From contig JANRJF010000266.1 in the NCBI GenBank assembly GCA_033764095.1, positions 1 through 11,778 of the forward strand: a stretch of 11,778 nt of DNA, written 5' to 3'. The position numbers and the translations under genes are program-made. Positions 5,999 to 11,778 of the stretch are shown here, in pieces. The notes under the pieces were generated by a model. The model was not told where the DNA came from, searched no databases, and saw nothing but the letters and a program-made list of their open reading frames with translations. Position 1 is the first letter of the stretch. Each line of letters opens with the position of its first letter. The stretch comes from JBDTMT01 sp033764095 (GTDB lineage: Bacteria; Desulfobacterota; Binatia; HRBIN30; CADEER01).

Positions 5999-7590
5999 GC
6001 GCCAGCGCGCGACCGGCGCTGCGCGACGCGGTGGCCGAGCTGGCCGCCGCGCCGCGTCGGGCGGCGCTGTCGCGGCGCACCGTGCTGCTCGCCGCGCTCG
6101 GCGCGGTGCTGGCGCTGGCCGTGGCGCTGCGCCTCACCGGGCTGACGGCGCAGAGCCTCTGGTACGACGAGGGCTCCAGCCTGCTGCGCTCCGGCGGCGC
6201 CAGCTGGAGCGCCTGGGCGGCGGATCTCACCGCGACGCACGCCAGCGAGCGCTACCAGCCGCTCTACTTCGCGCTGCTGCGCGCCTGGCGCGGCGTCGCG
6301 GGCGACGGCGAGGCGGCGCTGCGCGGTCTCTCGGTCGTCTGCGGCGTCGCGGCGGTCGCGGTGATCGGCGCCGCCGGCGGGTTGGTCGGCGGGGCGCGGC
6401 ACGGCGTGCTCGCGGCACTGCTGCTCGCCGCCAGCGCCTTCGCCGTCACCTACAGCCAGGAGGTGCGCCCCTATGCGCTGCTGATGCTGCTGGCGGCGCT
6501 GCAGCTGTGGGCGGTGCTGCACGGCGTCGCGCGCCCGCAGCGCAGCGGCGCGGCGCGGCGCGTCGCCTGGCTGGTCGGCGGGCTGGGCGCCTACGCCGGG
6601 CCGTTCGCCATCCTCGCCTCGGCTGCGCTGGCCGCCGCGCACCTGGCGGTGACGCGGCGCTGGCGCGCCTGGCTCGCCTGGTGGGGGCCGGTGCTGCTGC
6701 TGGCGCTGCCGCTGCTGGTCTATCTCGCGCTGTCGCTCGTCGACCCGGCGCCGCCGCGCGCCGAGGTGGTCAACCCGCGCCAGCAGCCGCTCTGGCAGAA
6801 CGCGCTGTTCGTCGCCTACGGGCTGATCGGCGGCGCCAGCTTCGGTCCGCCGCCGGAGAGCCTGCGCGGCGGCGCCGCCGCGCTGTACGGCTGGCTGCCG
6901 GCGCTCGCCGCGCTGGCGGCGGCCGCCGCGATTTGTGCGGGGCTCGCCTGGCGCGCCCGCCGGGCGGTCGACGACGCGCACCGCCGGCTCGTCCGCCTGC
7001 TGGCGCTGACCCTCGCCGTCGGCGTCGTCGCGCAGCTCGCCTTCGCCGCGCTGAGCGGCTTCAACTGGCAGCCGCGGCACGCCTGCGCGCTGCTGCTGCC
7101 GCTGGTGTTGCTGGCGCCGCTGGCGGTGACCGCCGCCCGCGGCGCCGCGGCCCGCGCCGGGGCGCTCGCGCTGGCGGCGCTGCTGGTCGCCAACGGCCTG
7201 TCGTTGGCGCACTACTTCGGCGATCCCGCCTACCAACGCGACGACTACCGCGCCGCCGCGGCCTACCTGCGCGGCGCCGCCGGGCCCGACACCGCCGTCG
7301 TCGTGCTGTGGGGGCGGCCCGAGCTGCTCGCCTACTACGGCGCAGCGGGCGCGATCGACGGCACGCTGTTCGGCCGCGGCTATCTGGCGCAGCGCCTCGA
7401 CGCGGCAGTGGGCGCGCATCGCGACGTGTTGCTGGTGCTCAACCGCGCCTACTACTTCGACGACGACCCGGCCGCCGCCCTGCGACAGACGCTGGCCGCG
7501 CAGTTCGCGCCCGCCGGCAGCGCGTCGCTGCCGGCCTTCGAGTTCCATCGCTTCCGCCGCATCGGCGGCGCGGCGGGAGAGGGGCACTGA
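5995..7590 (+). CDS. GT39/PMT_2-type polytopic membrane glycosyltransferase
   Basis: 531 residues from GTG 5995, a normal length for the ArnT/PMT-like GT-C family, which uses polyprenyl-phosphate sugars as donors and acts on the periplasmic side of the inner membrane. A first helix at about 29-48 (LLAALGAVLALAVALRLTGL) leads into WYDEG (56-60), the acidic pair D58/E59 at the place where the family's catalytic aspartate lies. YQPLYFALLRAWRG (87-100) with E106 and R110 is the usual PPLYF..L...GE..LR stretch, and YSQEVRPYALLMLL (153-166) matches the (Y/S)QEARPYAL block of this subgroup. About ten more hydrophobic segments follow, then a soluble region (about 410-531) with the usual periplasmic DDYRAAAAYLRG start. 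Stop overlaps the next ATG by one base. The acceptor (glycan, lipid or protein) cannot be told. Confidence 0.92.
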   Translation: MSASARPALRDAVAELAAAPRRAALSRRTVLLAALGAVLALAVALRLTGLTAQSLWYDEGSSLLRSGGASWSAWAADLTATHASERYQPLYFALLRAWRGVAGDGEAALRGLSVVCGVAAVAVIGAAGGLVGGARHGVLAALLLAASAFAVTYSQEVRPYALLMLLAALQLWAVLHGVARPQRSGAARRVAWLVGGLGAYAGPFAILASAALAAAHLAVTRRWRAWLAWWGPVLLLALPLLVYLALSLVDPAPPRAEVVNPRQQPLWQNALFVAYGLIGGASFGPPPESLRGGAAALYGWLPALAALAAAAAICAGLAWRARRAVDDAHRRLVRLLALTLAVGVVAQLAFAALSGFNWQPRHACALLLPLVLLAPLAVTAARGAAARAGALALAALLVANGLSLAHYFGDPAYQRDDYRAAAAYLRGAAGPDTAVVVLWGRPELLAYYGAAGAIDGTLFGRGYLAQRLDAAVGAHRDVLLVLNRAYYFDDDPAAALRQTLAAQFAPAGSASLPAFEFHRFRRIGGAAGEGH

Positions 7591-8906
7591 TGCCGGCGGT
7601 CACCGCAGCCCGCCGCCGTGCCGCGCTGCGGCGCGCGCTCGCCGCCGCTGCGTTCGCCGCGGCGTGCGGCCTGCTCGCGTCGCGCGCCTGGACGCTGGTC
7701 AACGTGCCGGGGGCGCCCGACGACCACCACTGGGTGCTGCAGGACTTCCGCGACGCCATCTACTATCCGGTGGTGGCGCTGGTGCACGGCGACAACCCGT
7801 ACGACGTCGTGCGCTACCGCGCCGCCTATCCGGTCGCGCAGGAGTTTCCGGTCTACTCGCCGCTGACCCTGCTGCTGCACCTGCCGTTCGGGATGCTGCC
7901 GTACCAGGCGGCCGAAGCGCTGTACTTCGCGCTGACCATCGGCCTGACGATCGGCCTGGCGATCGTCAGCCTGCGGCTCGCCGGCCGCGCCGCGCGGCCC
8001 GACGCCGTCCTGTGGCTGGCGGCGCTGCTGCTGCTCAGTCGGCCGGGGCACTCCAACCTGCTGCTCGGGCAGAGCACGCTGCTGGCGGTGTTCGCGACGC
8101 TTGCCGCCTGGCACTGGCGCCGCGCGCGGCCGGGGTGGGCGATGCTGGGCATGGCGGTCGCGACGTACAAGCCGACCTTCGGCCTGCCGCTGGCGGTGCT
8201 GCTGTGCGCCGCCGGTGCGCCGCGCGTCGCGCTGGTCGGCGGCGGCATCGGCGCCGCGCTCGGCGGGCTGATGGCGATCGGGCCGATCGCCGCCGCCGGC
8301 GGCGTGCTGCCGTTCCTCGACGCGTTGGTGAACAACACCAGCGCGACGCAGGCGAGCCGCCAGGTGGCGCCGCTCAGCAGCTGGCTGCGCATCGACGCCT
8401 GGGCGCTGTTGGCGCGCGCCACCGGCGGCGCCGCCGGCGGACTGGCGGAGCTGGCATGCAGCGGGCTGCTGCTCGGCGCCGCGGCGCTGGCGCTGCATCG
8501 CCAGCGCGATGCCGACGACGCGGCGTCGCGCGTGCTCGGCGGCGGACTGCTGGCGTTCAGCGTGCTGCTGGCGGTGTATCACCAGACCTACGATCTGCTG
8601 CTGCTGGCGCCGACCGCCACCGCGCTGGGGCTCGGCGTGCCGCGCGCGCTGTGGGCGGCGCGGCCGCTGGCGCGCCGGCTCGGCGCCGCCTGTGCGGTGC
8701 TGCCCTTCGCCAACTACGCCGCGACCCACACCGCGCTCGACCGGTTCGGCGTCGGCGGCGCGTGGTGGCAGCTGGTGGTGTCGCTGAACGGCCTGGCGCT
8801 GCTGGTCGGGTGGACGCTGTTCGTCGCGCTGGTCTGGGCGCCGCTGCCGTTGCGGCGCGCCGCGGCGCTGCCGCCGCGCGCGGCGCGACTGCGAGGGGCG
8901 CGATGA
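7590..8906 (+). CDS. GT87 (DUF2029)-type polyprenyl-phosphate-sugar-dependent membrane glycosyltransferase
   Basis: 438 residues from ATG 7590, with a GAGAGGGG ribosome binding site (7577-7584) and a one-base TGATG overlap with the upstream gene. The family signature is clear: a first helix (about 14-33), then DFRDAIYYPVVALVHGDNPY (52-71) with the acidic residue typical of the first periplasmic loop, FPVYSPLTLLLHLPF (86-100), GQSTLLAVFATLA (160-172) and MAVATYKPTFGLPLAVLL (188-205) carrying the K-P pair. The best-known GT87 members are mycobacterial PimE-like mannosyltransferases that use polyprenyl-phosphate-mannose; many uncharacterised proteobacterial members exist. About ten transmembrane segments are visible. 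Sitting between two GT39 genes, it probably works on the same periplasmic acceptor. The donor sugar is not known. The stop overlaps the next ATG as ATGA. Confidence 0.9.
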   Translation: MPAVTAARRRAALRRALAAAAFAAACGLLASRAWTLVNVPGAPDDHHWVLQDFRDAIYYPVVALVHGDNPYDVVRYRAAYPVAQEFPVYSPLTLLLHLPFGMLPYQAAEALYFALTIGLTIGLAIVSLRLAGRAARPDAVLWLAALLLLSRPGHSNLLLGQSTLLAVFATLAAWHWRRARPGWAMLGMAVATYKPTFGLPLAVLLCAAGAPRVALVGGGIGAALGGLMAIGPIAAAGGVLPFLDALVNNTSATQASRQVAPLSSWLRIDAWALLARATGGAAGGLAELACSGLLLGAAALALHRQRDADDAASRVLGGGLLAFSVLLAVYHQTYDLLLLAPTATALGLGVPRALWAARPLARRLGAACAVLPFANYAATHTALDRFGVGGAWWQLVVSLNGLALLVGWTLFVALVWAPLPLRRAAALPPRAARLRGAR

Positions 8907-10525
8907 CCCCGACGCTGCGCCGCGTCGCGCTCGCCGCGGTGCTGCTGCTCGGCGTGGCGCTGCGCCTGCAGTACGTCGACCGGCCCTTCGACCATCGCCT
9001 GCTCAACCCGTGGCGGCAGTCGGACTACCTGGCGCTGACCCGCAACTTCGCGCGCGAGGACGCCAACCTCTTCTATCCCCGCATCGACTGGCGCGGCGAC
9101 ACGCCGGGCTACGCCGAGATGGAGCTGCCGCTGGTGCCGTGGCTCGGCGCCTGGCTGTGGCGCCTGCACGGCCCGGCGGTGGTCGGTCAGCGCGCGCTCG
9201 CCGCGGCGCTGGAGATCGGCGCGCTGCTGCTCTTTGCCGCGCTGGCGCGCCGCGTCCTGCCAGAGGCCGGTGCGCTGGCGGCGACGCTGCTGTTCGCGCT
9301 CAATCCGTTGCTGATCGTGCTGGCGACCTCGCTGCAGCCCGAACCGCTGCTCAACCTGGCGTGTGTCGCGGCCGTGCTGCTGCTGTGGCGTTGGTTGGCG
9401 GCGCCGCGTCCCGCGACGCTGCTGGCAGCGGCGGCGCTGGCCGGGCTGGCGATGCTCGCCAAGCTGCCGGCCGCCTATCTCGGCCTGCTGTTCGCGTATG
9501 CCGTGCTGCGCCGCCTCGGCCTGGCGGCGCTGCGCCGGCCCGAGGTGTGGGGCGCGGCACTGATCGCCGCGCTGCCGCCGCTGGCCTGGTACAGCTGGGC
9601 GCACCGCTTCTGGCTGGTGTACGGCAACTCGCTCGGGCTCAGCAACGAGAGCCACCTGATCGGCGCCGACGTGCTGTGGCCGCCGACCTTTCTGCTCGGC
9701 ATCGGCATGTGGGAGACGCTCGGCGTCTTCACTCCCGCCGGCCTGCTGCTCGCCGTCGCGGCGCTGCGCCTGCCGTGGGCGCGCATCGAGCTGCCGGTGG
9801 TGTGGTACGCGGCGGTGGCGGTCTTCTACGTGCTCGCCGGCCGCACCACCGGCGACCAGTGGTCGTACTACTACCACTCGCTCTCGGTGGCGCCCGCCGC
9901 GCTGCTGATGGGGGCTGGGTATGCGTCGTTCCGCCCCTTCCCCCCTTTGAAAAAGGGGGGCCAGGGGGGATTTCCAGACCCCGGCAGCGTTTCGAAATCC
10001 CCCCCGACCCCCCTTTTTCAAAGGGGGGAGGGGCGCCCTTTTCAAAAGGGGGAGCAACGCACGGAATATCGCTGGGCGGGAACGGCCCTGCTCGCGGCGA
10101 CCGCCGGGCTGATGCTGGCCGCCGGCTGGTATCTCGGGCAGCGGCGCGACCACGGCGACGCGGTCGAGCGCCAGCTCTACGAGTGCAGCCGCGCGCTGGC
10201 GCCGCTGGTGCCGGCGGACGCGCGCATCGTCGTGCGCGGCGGCACCAAGGTCGACGAGCACGGCCATCCGGTCGCCTACAACGCCTCGATGGTGTTCGCC
10301 TGGATGGATCGCAAGGGTTTCAACTACGCGGCGGAGGACTTCGGCGACGCGACGCTCGCGGCGATCGCGGCGCGCGGCGGGCGCTACTGGCTGGCGACGC
10401 CGGAGGATTTCGCGGCGCCGGGCATGGCCGCGGCGGCGGCGCGCTACCGCAAGCTGCGCGACTGCGGCGAGCGCATGGCGCTGTTCGACCTGCAGGCGGC
10501 GCCCGCCGCGGGAGGGGCGGGATGA
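8903..10525 (+). CDS. GT39/PMT_2-type membrane glycosyltransferase carrying an in-frame repeat-derived insertion
   Basis: 540 residues from ATG 8903, with GAGGGG (8893-8898) upstream. Helix 1 (6-22) is followed by a periplasmic loop with NPWRQSDYLALTRNF (35-49) and YAEMELPLVPWLGAWLWRLH (70-89), a layout typical of a proteobacterial GT-C subgroup; the acidic residues D41 and E72/E74 are catalytic-site candidates. Several hydrophobic segments follow up to about 340. Residues about 344-386 are foreign: PFPPLKKGGQGGF (345-357) and SPPTPLFQRG (366-375) are translations of the G/C-tract hairpin repeat, and the frame is kept. A final helix (391-411) and a soluble C-terminal domain (about 412-540) complete the protein. 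The insertion is basic and precedes the last helix, so it probably forms a cytoplasmic loop; the enzyme may still work. ATGA overlaps at both ends place it inside the operon. Confidence 0.88.
   Translation: MTPTLRRVALAAVLLLGVALRLQYVDRPFDHRLLNPWRQSDYLALTRNFAREDANLFYPRIDWRGDTPGYAEMELPLVPWLGAWLWRLHGPAVVGQRALAAALEIGALLLFAALARRVLPEAGALAATLLFALNPLLIVLATSLQPEPLLNLACVAAVLLLWRWLAAPRPATLLAAAALAGLAMLAKLPAAYLGLLFAYAVLRRLGLAALRRPEVWGAALIAALPPLAWYSWAHRFWLVYGNSLGLSNESHLIGADVLWPPTFLLGIGMWETLGVFTPAGLLLAVAALRLPWARIELPVVWYAAVAVFYVLAGRTTGDQWSYYYHSLSVAPAALLMGAGYASFRPFPPLKKGGQGGFPDPGSVSKSPPTPLFQRGEGRPFQKGEQRTEYRWAGTALLAATAGLMLAAGWYLGQRRDHGDAVERQLYECSRALAPLVPADARIVVRGGTKVDEHGHPVAYNASMVFAWMDRKGFNYAAEDFGDATLAAIAARGGRYWLATPEDFAAPGMAAAAARYRKLRDCGERMALFDLQAAPAAGGAG
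9940..9973 (+). repeat. Hairpin repeat unit, left arm of in-gene copy
   Basis: C6-TTT-GAA-AAA-G6 (9940-9960) forms a perfect nine-pair stem with a GAA loop, followed by CCA-G6-ATTT. It differs from the unit at 3050-3085 mainly by TCA to CCA between the G runs and by the C-run length. It encodes the FPPLKKGGQGGF peptide in the glycosyltransferase. Confidence 0.9.
9995..10028 (-). repeat. Hairpin repeat unit, right arm of in-gene copy
   Basis: AAAT-C7-GA-C6-TTTTTC-AAA-G6 on the plus strand, the inverted partner of 9940-9973. Its own stem C6-TTT/AAA-G6 is perfect, unlike the right arm of the first copy. Read in frame it gives the PPTPLFQRG-type peptide. Confidence 0.9.
10036..10052 (+). repeat. 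Partial third unit (CCCTTTT-C-AAAAGGG)
   Basis: A shortened palindromic half unit next to the right arm, with a seven-pair stem around a single central C (or a TCA loop). It resembles the extra partial copies on the outer side of the first repeat and suggests local duplication or slippage of the hairpin block. Confidence 0.7.
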
Positions 10526-11301
10526 TGCGCGCCCGCCTGCCGCACGCGCCGAGCGAGCTCGCCGCGGTGCTGCCGCACGGGCGGCAGCCGACGTCGTGGC
10601 TGACGCGGGCGCAGCGCGCGCCGCGCCTGCTGCGCCGCGCGGCGCGCCACTCGTGGCGCACGCACCGGCCGCTCTTTCTCGTCGTGTATGGCGGTGCGCT
10701 CGCGGTCTGCGGCGCCGCCGCGCTGCTGCCGCTGCTCGCCGGGCGCAGTCCGCTCTACGCCTACGTCGAGTGGATGACCGCCAGCGGTCCCGGCGAAGGC
10801 GCCATGACCGCGGCAAGCGGCGCGCTGCTGCTGCTCGCCGGGGTCGCCTTTGCCCGGGCTGGTTGGCGCAGTGGCGAGCGGGCGTGGCTCGCCGCCGGCG
10901 CCGGCTGTGTCTGGCTGGCGCTCGACGAGCTGCTGATGCTGCATGAGCGCGCCAATTCACACCTCGCCGCGGCCGGCGTGCCGCGGCCGTTCGGCGTCGT
11001 CGATCAGGACCTGTACGTCTTCGCCGCCTACGGCGTCGGCGCCGCGCTGCTCGCCTGGCGGCTGCTGCCGCGGCTGCTGGCGCGCCGCGCGTTGTGCGCG
11101 CCGCTGTGTATCGCCCTGGTCTGCTTCGCGCTGTCGGAAGCGGCCGACGCGGTGCCGTGGGCGTCGCTCGACCGCCCCGCGCGCGGGCTGCTCGGTCCGT
11201 TCGAGGAGATCGCCAAGACGCTCGGCGTCGTGTCGCTGCTGCTCTACGCCGGCCTGCTCGCCCACCGCGTCGAGCGCGAGCGCCGCGGAGGCGCCGCGTG
11301 A
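10522..11301 (+). CDS. Polytopic membrane protein of unknown function with acidic/His residues in its helices
   Basis: 259 residues from ATG 10522; ATG 10525 is equally possible, as GGAGGGG (10511-10517) gives spacers of 4 or 7. The start overlaps the GT39 stop. I do not recognise the family with certainty. A basic, Arg-rich cytoplasmic N-terminus (about 1-48) precedes six likely helices (about 49-73, 95-113, 119-138, 162-184, 187-205, 226-247). Striking polar residues lie in or beside helices: WLALDELLMLHERANSH (131-147; D135, E136, H141, E142), ALSEAADA (203-210; E206, D209) and GPFEEIAKTLG (225-235; E228, E229, K232). Such an arrangement could bind a metal or form a hydrolase or transferase site within the membrane, but that is speculation. 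It lies between a GT39 gene and another membrane-protein gene, so a role in lipid-linked sugar handling is plausible. The stop overlaps the next GTG start. Confidence 0.85.
   Translation: MMRARLPHAPSELAAVLPHGRQPTSWLTRAQRAPRLLRRAARHSWRTHRPLFLVVYGGALAVCGAAALLPLLAGRSPLYAYVEWMTASGPGEGAMTAASGALLLLAGVAFARAGWRSGERAWLAAGAGCVWLALDELLMLHERANSHLAAAGVPRPFGVVDQDLYVFAAYGVGAALLAWRLLPRLLARRALCAPLCIALVCFALSEAADAVPWASLDRPARGLLGPFEEIAKTLGVVSLLLYAGLLAHRVERERRGGAA
11287..11291 (+). promoter_or_regulatory. Shine-Dalgarno GGAGG that fixes a GTG start
   Basis: GGAGG with a 6-base spacer precedes GTG 11298, which overlaps the previous stop as GTGA, the same junction as at 5995. It supports a real gene in the frame that runs off the end of the window. 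Confidence 0.7.
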
Positions 11302-11778
11302 GCGCGGTCGACCGGTCGGTGGTGCGCGCCGCGCTCGCCGCCGCGCCGCTGGTGACGCTGGGCGACTGCGCCCGCCTGGCGTGGCGCGGCGCCTGGGCGT
11401 CGCCCGCCGATCTGAGCCTCGTCGAGCTGGTCGTCGGCCAGCCCGGCGCGCCGCATCTGCTGGCGCCGTTGGCGGCGTGGCCGCCCGTCGCCAGCCTGCT
11501 GCACCAGCGCTGCGACCTGCACAGCCTGGCCGGCGGGCTTGCCTTCTACGCCATCGCACTGGCGATCGTGGCGCTGCTCTATGGCGTCGCGCTGCTCGGG
11601 CTGCTGCCGCTGGCGCGCTGGACGGCGCGCGTCGCGGCGCTGCGCGCCGAGCGTCTCGGCGTCGCCGCCCTGGTCCTGTTCCTCGCGCCGCTGCTGCTGC
11701 CGGCGCTGCCGGCGGCGCGGCACGGCGACGGCGCGACGCGCGCGGCGCTGGCAAGCGGCCTCGCCATCGTCGCCGGCG
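11298..11778 (+). CDS. Membrane protein of unknown function, N-terminal part (3' end outside window)
   Basis: From GTG 11298 the frame stays open to the window end: 160 codons with no stop. The start is supported by GGAGG (11287-11291) and a GTGA overlap with the previous gene. The first about 75 residues are mixed and probably extra-membrane except for a weakly hydrophobic stretch near 11-22; they include GQPGAPHLLAPLAAWPPV (48-65) and HQRCDLHSLAGG (69-80) with two histidines and a cysteine. Two clear helices follow (about 79-104 and 119-139), and a third starts at about 147. I do not recognise the family. Its position at the end of a run of membrane glycosyltransferase genes suggests an envelope-glycan job, inferred only from context. 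Confidence 0.75.
   Translation, partial: MSAVDRSVVRAALAAAPLVTLGDCARLAWRGAWASPADLSLVELVVGQPGAPHLLAPLAAWPPVASLLHQRCDLHSLAGGLAFYAIALAIVALLYGVALLGLLPLARWTARVAALRAERLGVAALVLFLAPLLLPALPAARHGDGATRAALASGLAIVAG

Larger units (their letters stand above)
9932..10060. repeat. Second composite inverted repeat, inside a coding sequence
   Basis: About 129 bases made of the same hairpin units as at 3011-3228: a left unit (9940-9973), a right inverted unit (9995-10028) and an extra half unit (about 10036-10052). The spacer between arms is 21 bases. The boundaries are my estimate from where the unit pattern and the repeat-like peptide stop. The total is compatible with a multiple of three, and the gene's frame reads straight through. 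Confidence 0.87.

Noticed and set aside
5713..7587. Long minus-strand open frame (624 codons) opposite the first GT39 gene
   Set aside because: Same shadow composition; the plus strand encodes a motif-bearing membrane enzyme with proper start signals.
8714..10960. Minus-strand open frame of 748 codons opposite the GT87, second GT39 and unknown membrane protein genes
   Set aside because: It spans three plus-strand genes, reads the repeat in the other direction, and has no family motifs.
1..11778. tRNA, rRNA or riboswitch genes
   Set aside because: The window is almost entirely covered by well-supported coding sequence, and I saw no cloverleaf or known aptamer-like sequence in the single gap.

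Overview
The window is very GC-rich (by eye well above 70 % G+C in the genes, with most third codon positions G or C) and almost fully coding. Shine-Dalgarno-led genes joined by stop/start overlaps, a Gram-negative style of envelope-glycan genes, and G/C-tract dispersed repeats that encode PFPPLKKGGQGGF-like peptides suggest a high-GC proteobacterium. A betaproteobacterium of the Rhodocyclales/Burkholderiales type is my best guess, but this is inference and not proven here. The locus looks like part of an extracellular-polysaccharide, O-antigen or other surface-glycan cluster.

Layout. (1) Positions 1-3004, plus strand: the 3' end of an asparagine-synthase-type amidotransferase, then two GT4-family (GT-B fold) glycosyltransferases, all overlapping. 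(2) 3005-3228: a gene-free stretch between convergent genes, filled by a composite inverted repeat made of C6/G6 hairpin units. (3) 3229-4077, minus strand: a class I SAM-dependent methyltransferase. (4) 4080 to the end, plus strand: seven genes joined by 1- or 4-base stop/start overlaps. In order they are a membrane acyltransferase (acyltransferase-3 family), a second SAM methyltransferase, a GT39/PMT_2-type membrane glycosyltransferase, a GT87 (DUF2029)-type membrane glycosyltransferase, a second GT39-type protein, a small polytopic membrane protein of unknown function, and the start of another membrane protein that runs off the window.

How the genes may work together (inference). The two GT4 enzymes would build a lipid-linked glycan on the cytoplasmic face. 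Amidotransferase, methyltransferases and acyltransferase would decorate it. The three polytopic transferases would add sugars from polyprenyl-phosphate donors on the periplasmic face. No initiating sugar-phosphate transferase, flippase, polymerase or export gene lies in the window, so the final product cannot be named.

The most notable points are the dispersed repeat, which occurs once between convergent genes and once in frame inside the second GT39 gene (about 43 extra residues next to the last membrane helix); a strong ribosome binding site plus ATG left at 3001 just before the first repeat; a head-to-head gene pair whose start codons are only 2 bases apart; and an unrecognised membrane protein with acidic and histidine residues in its predicted helices.
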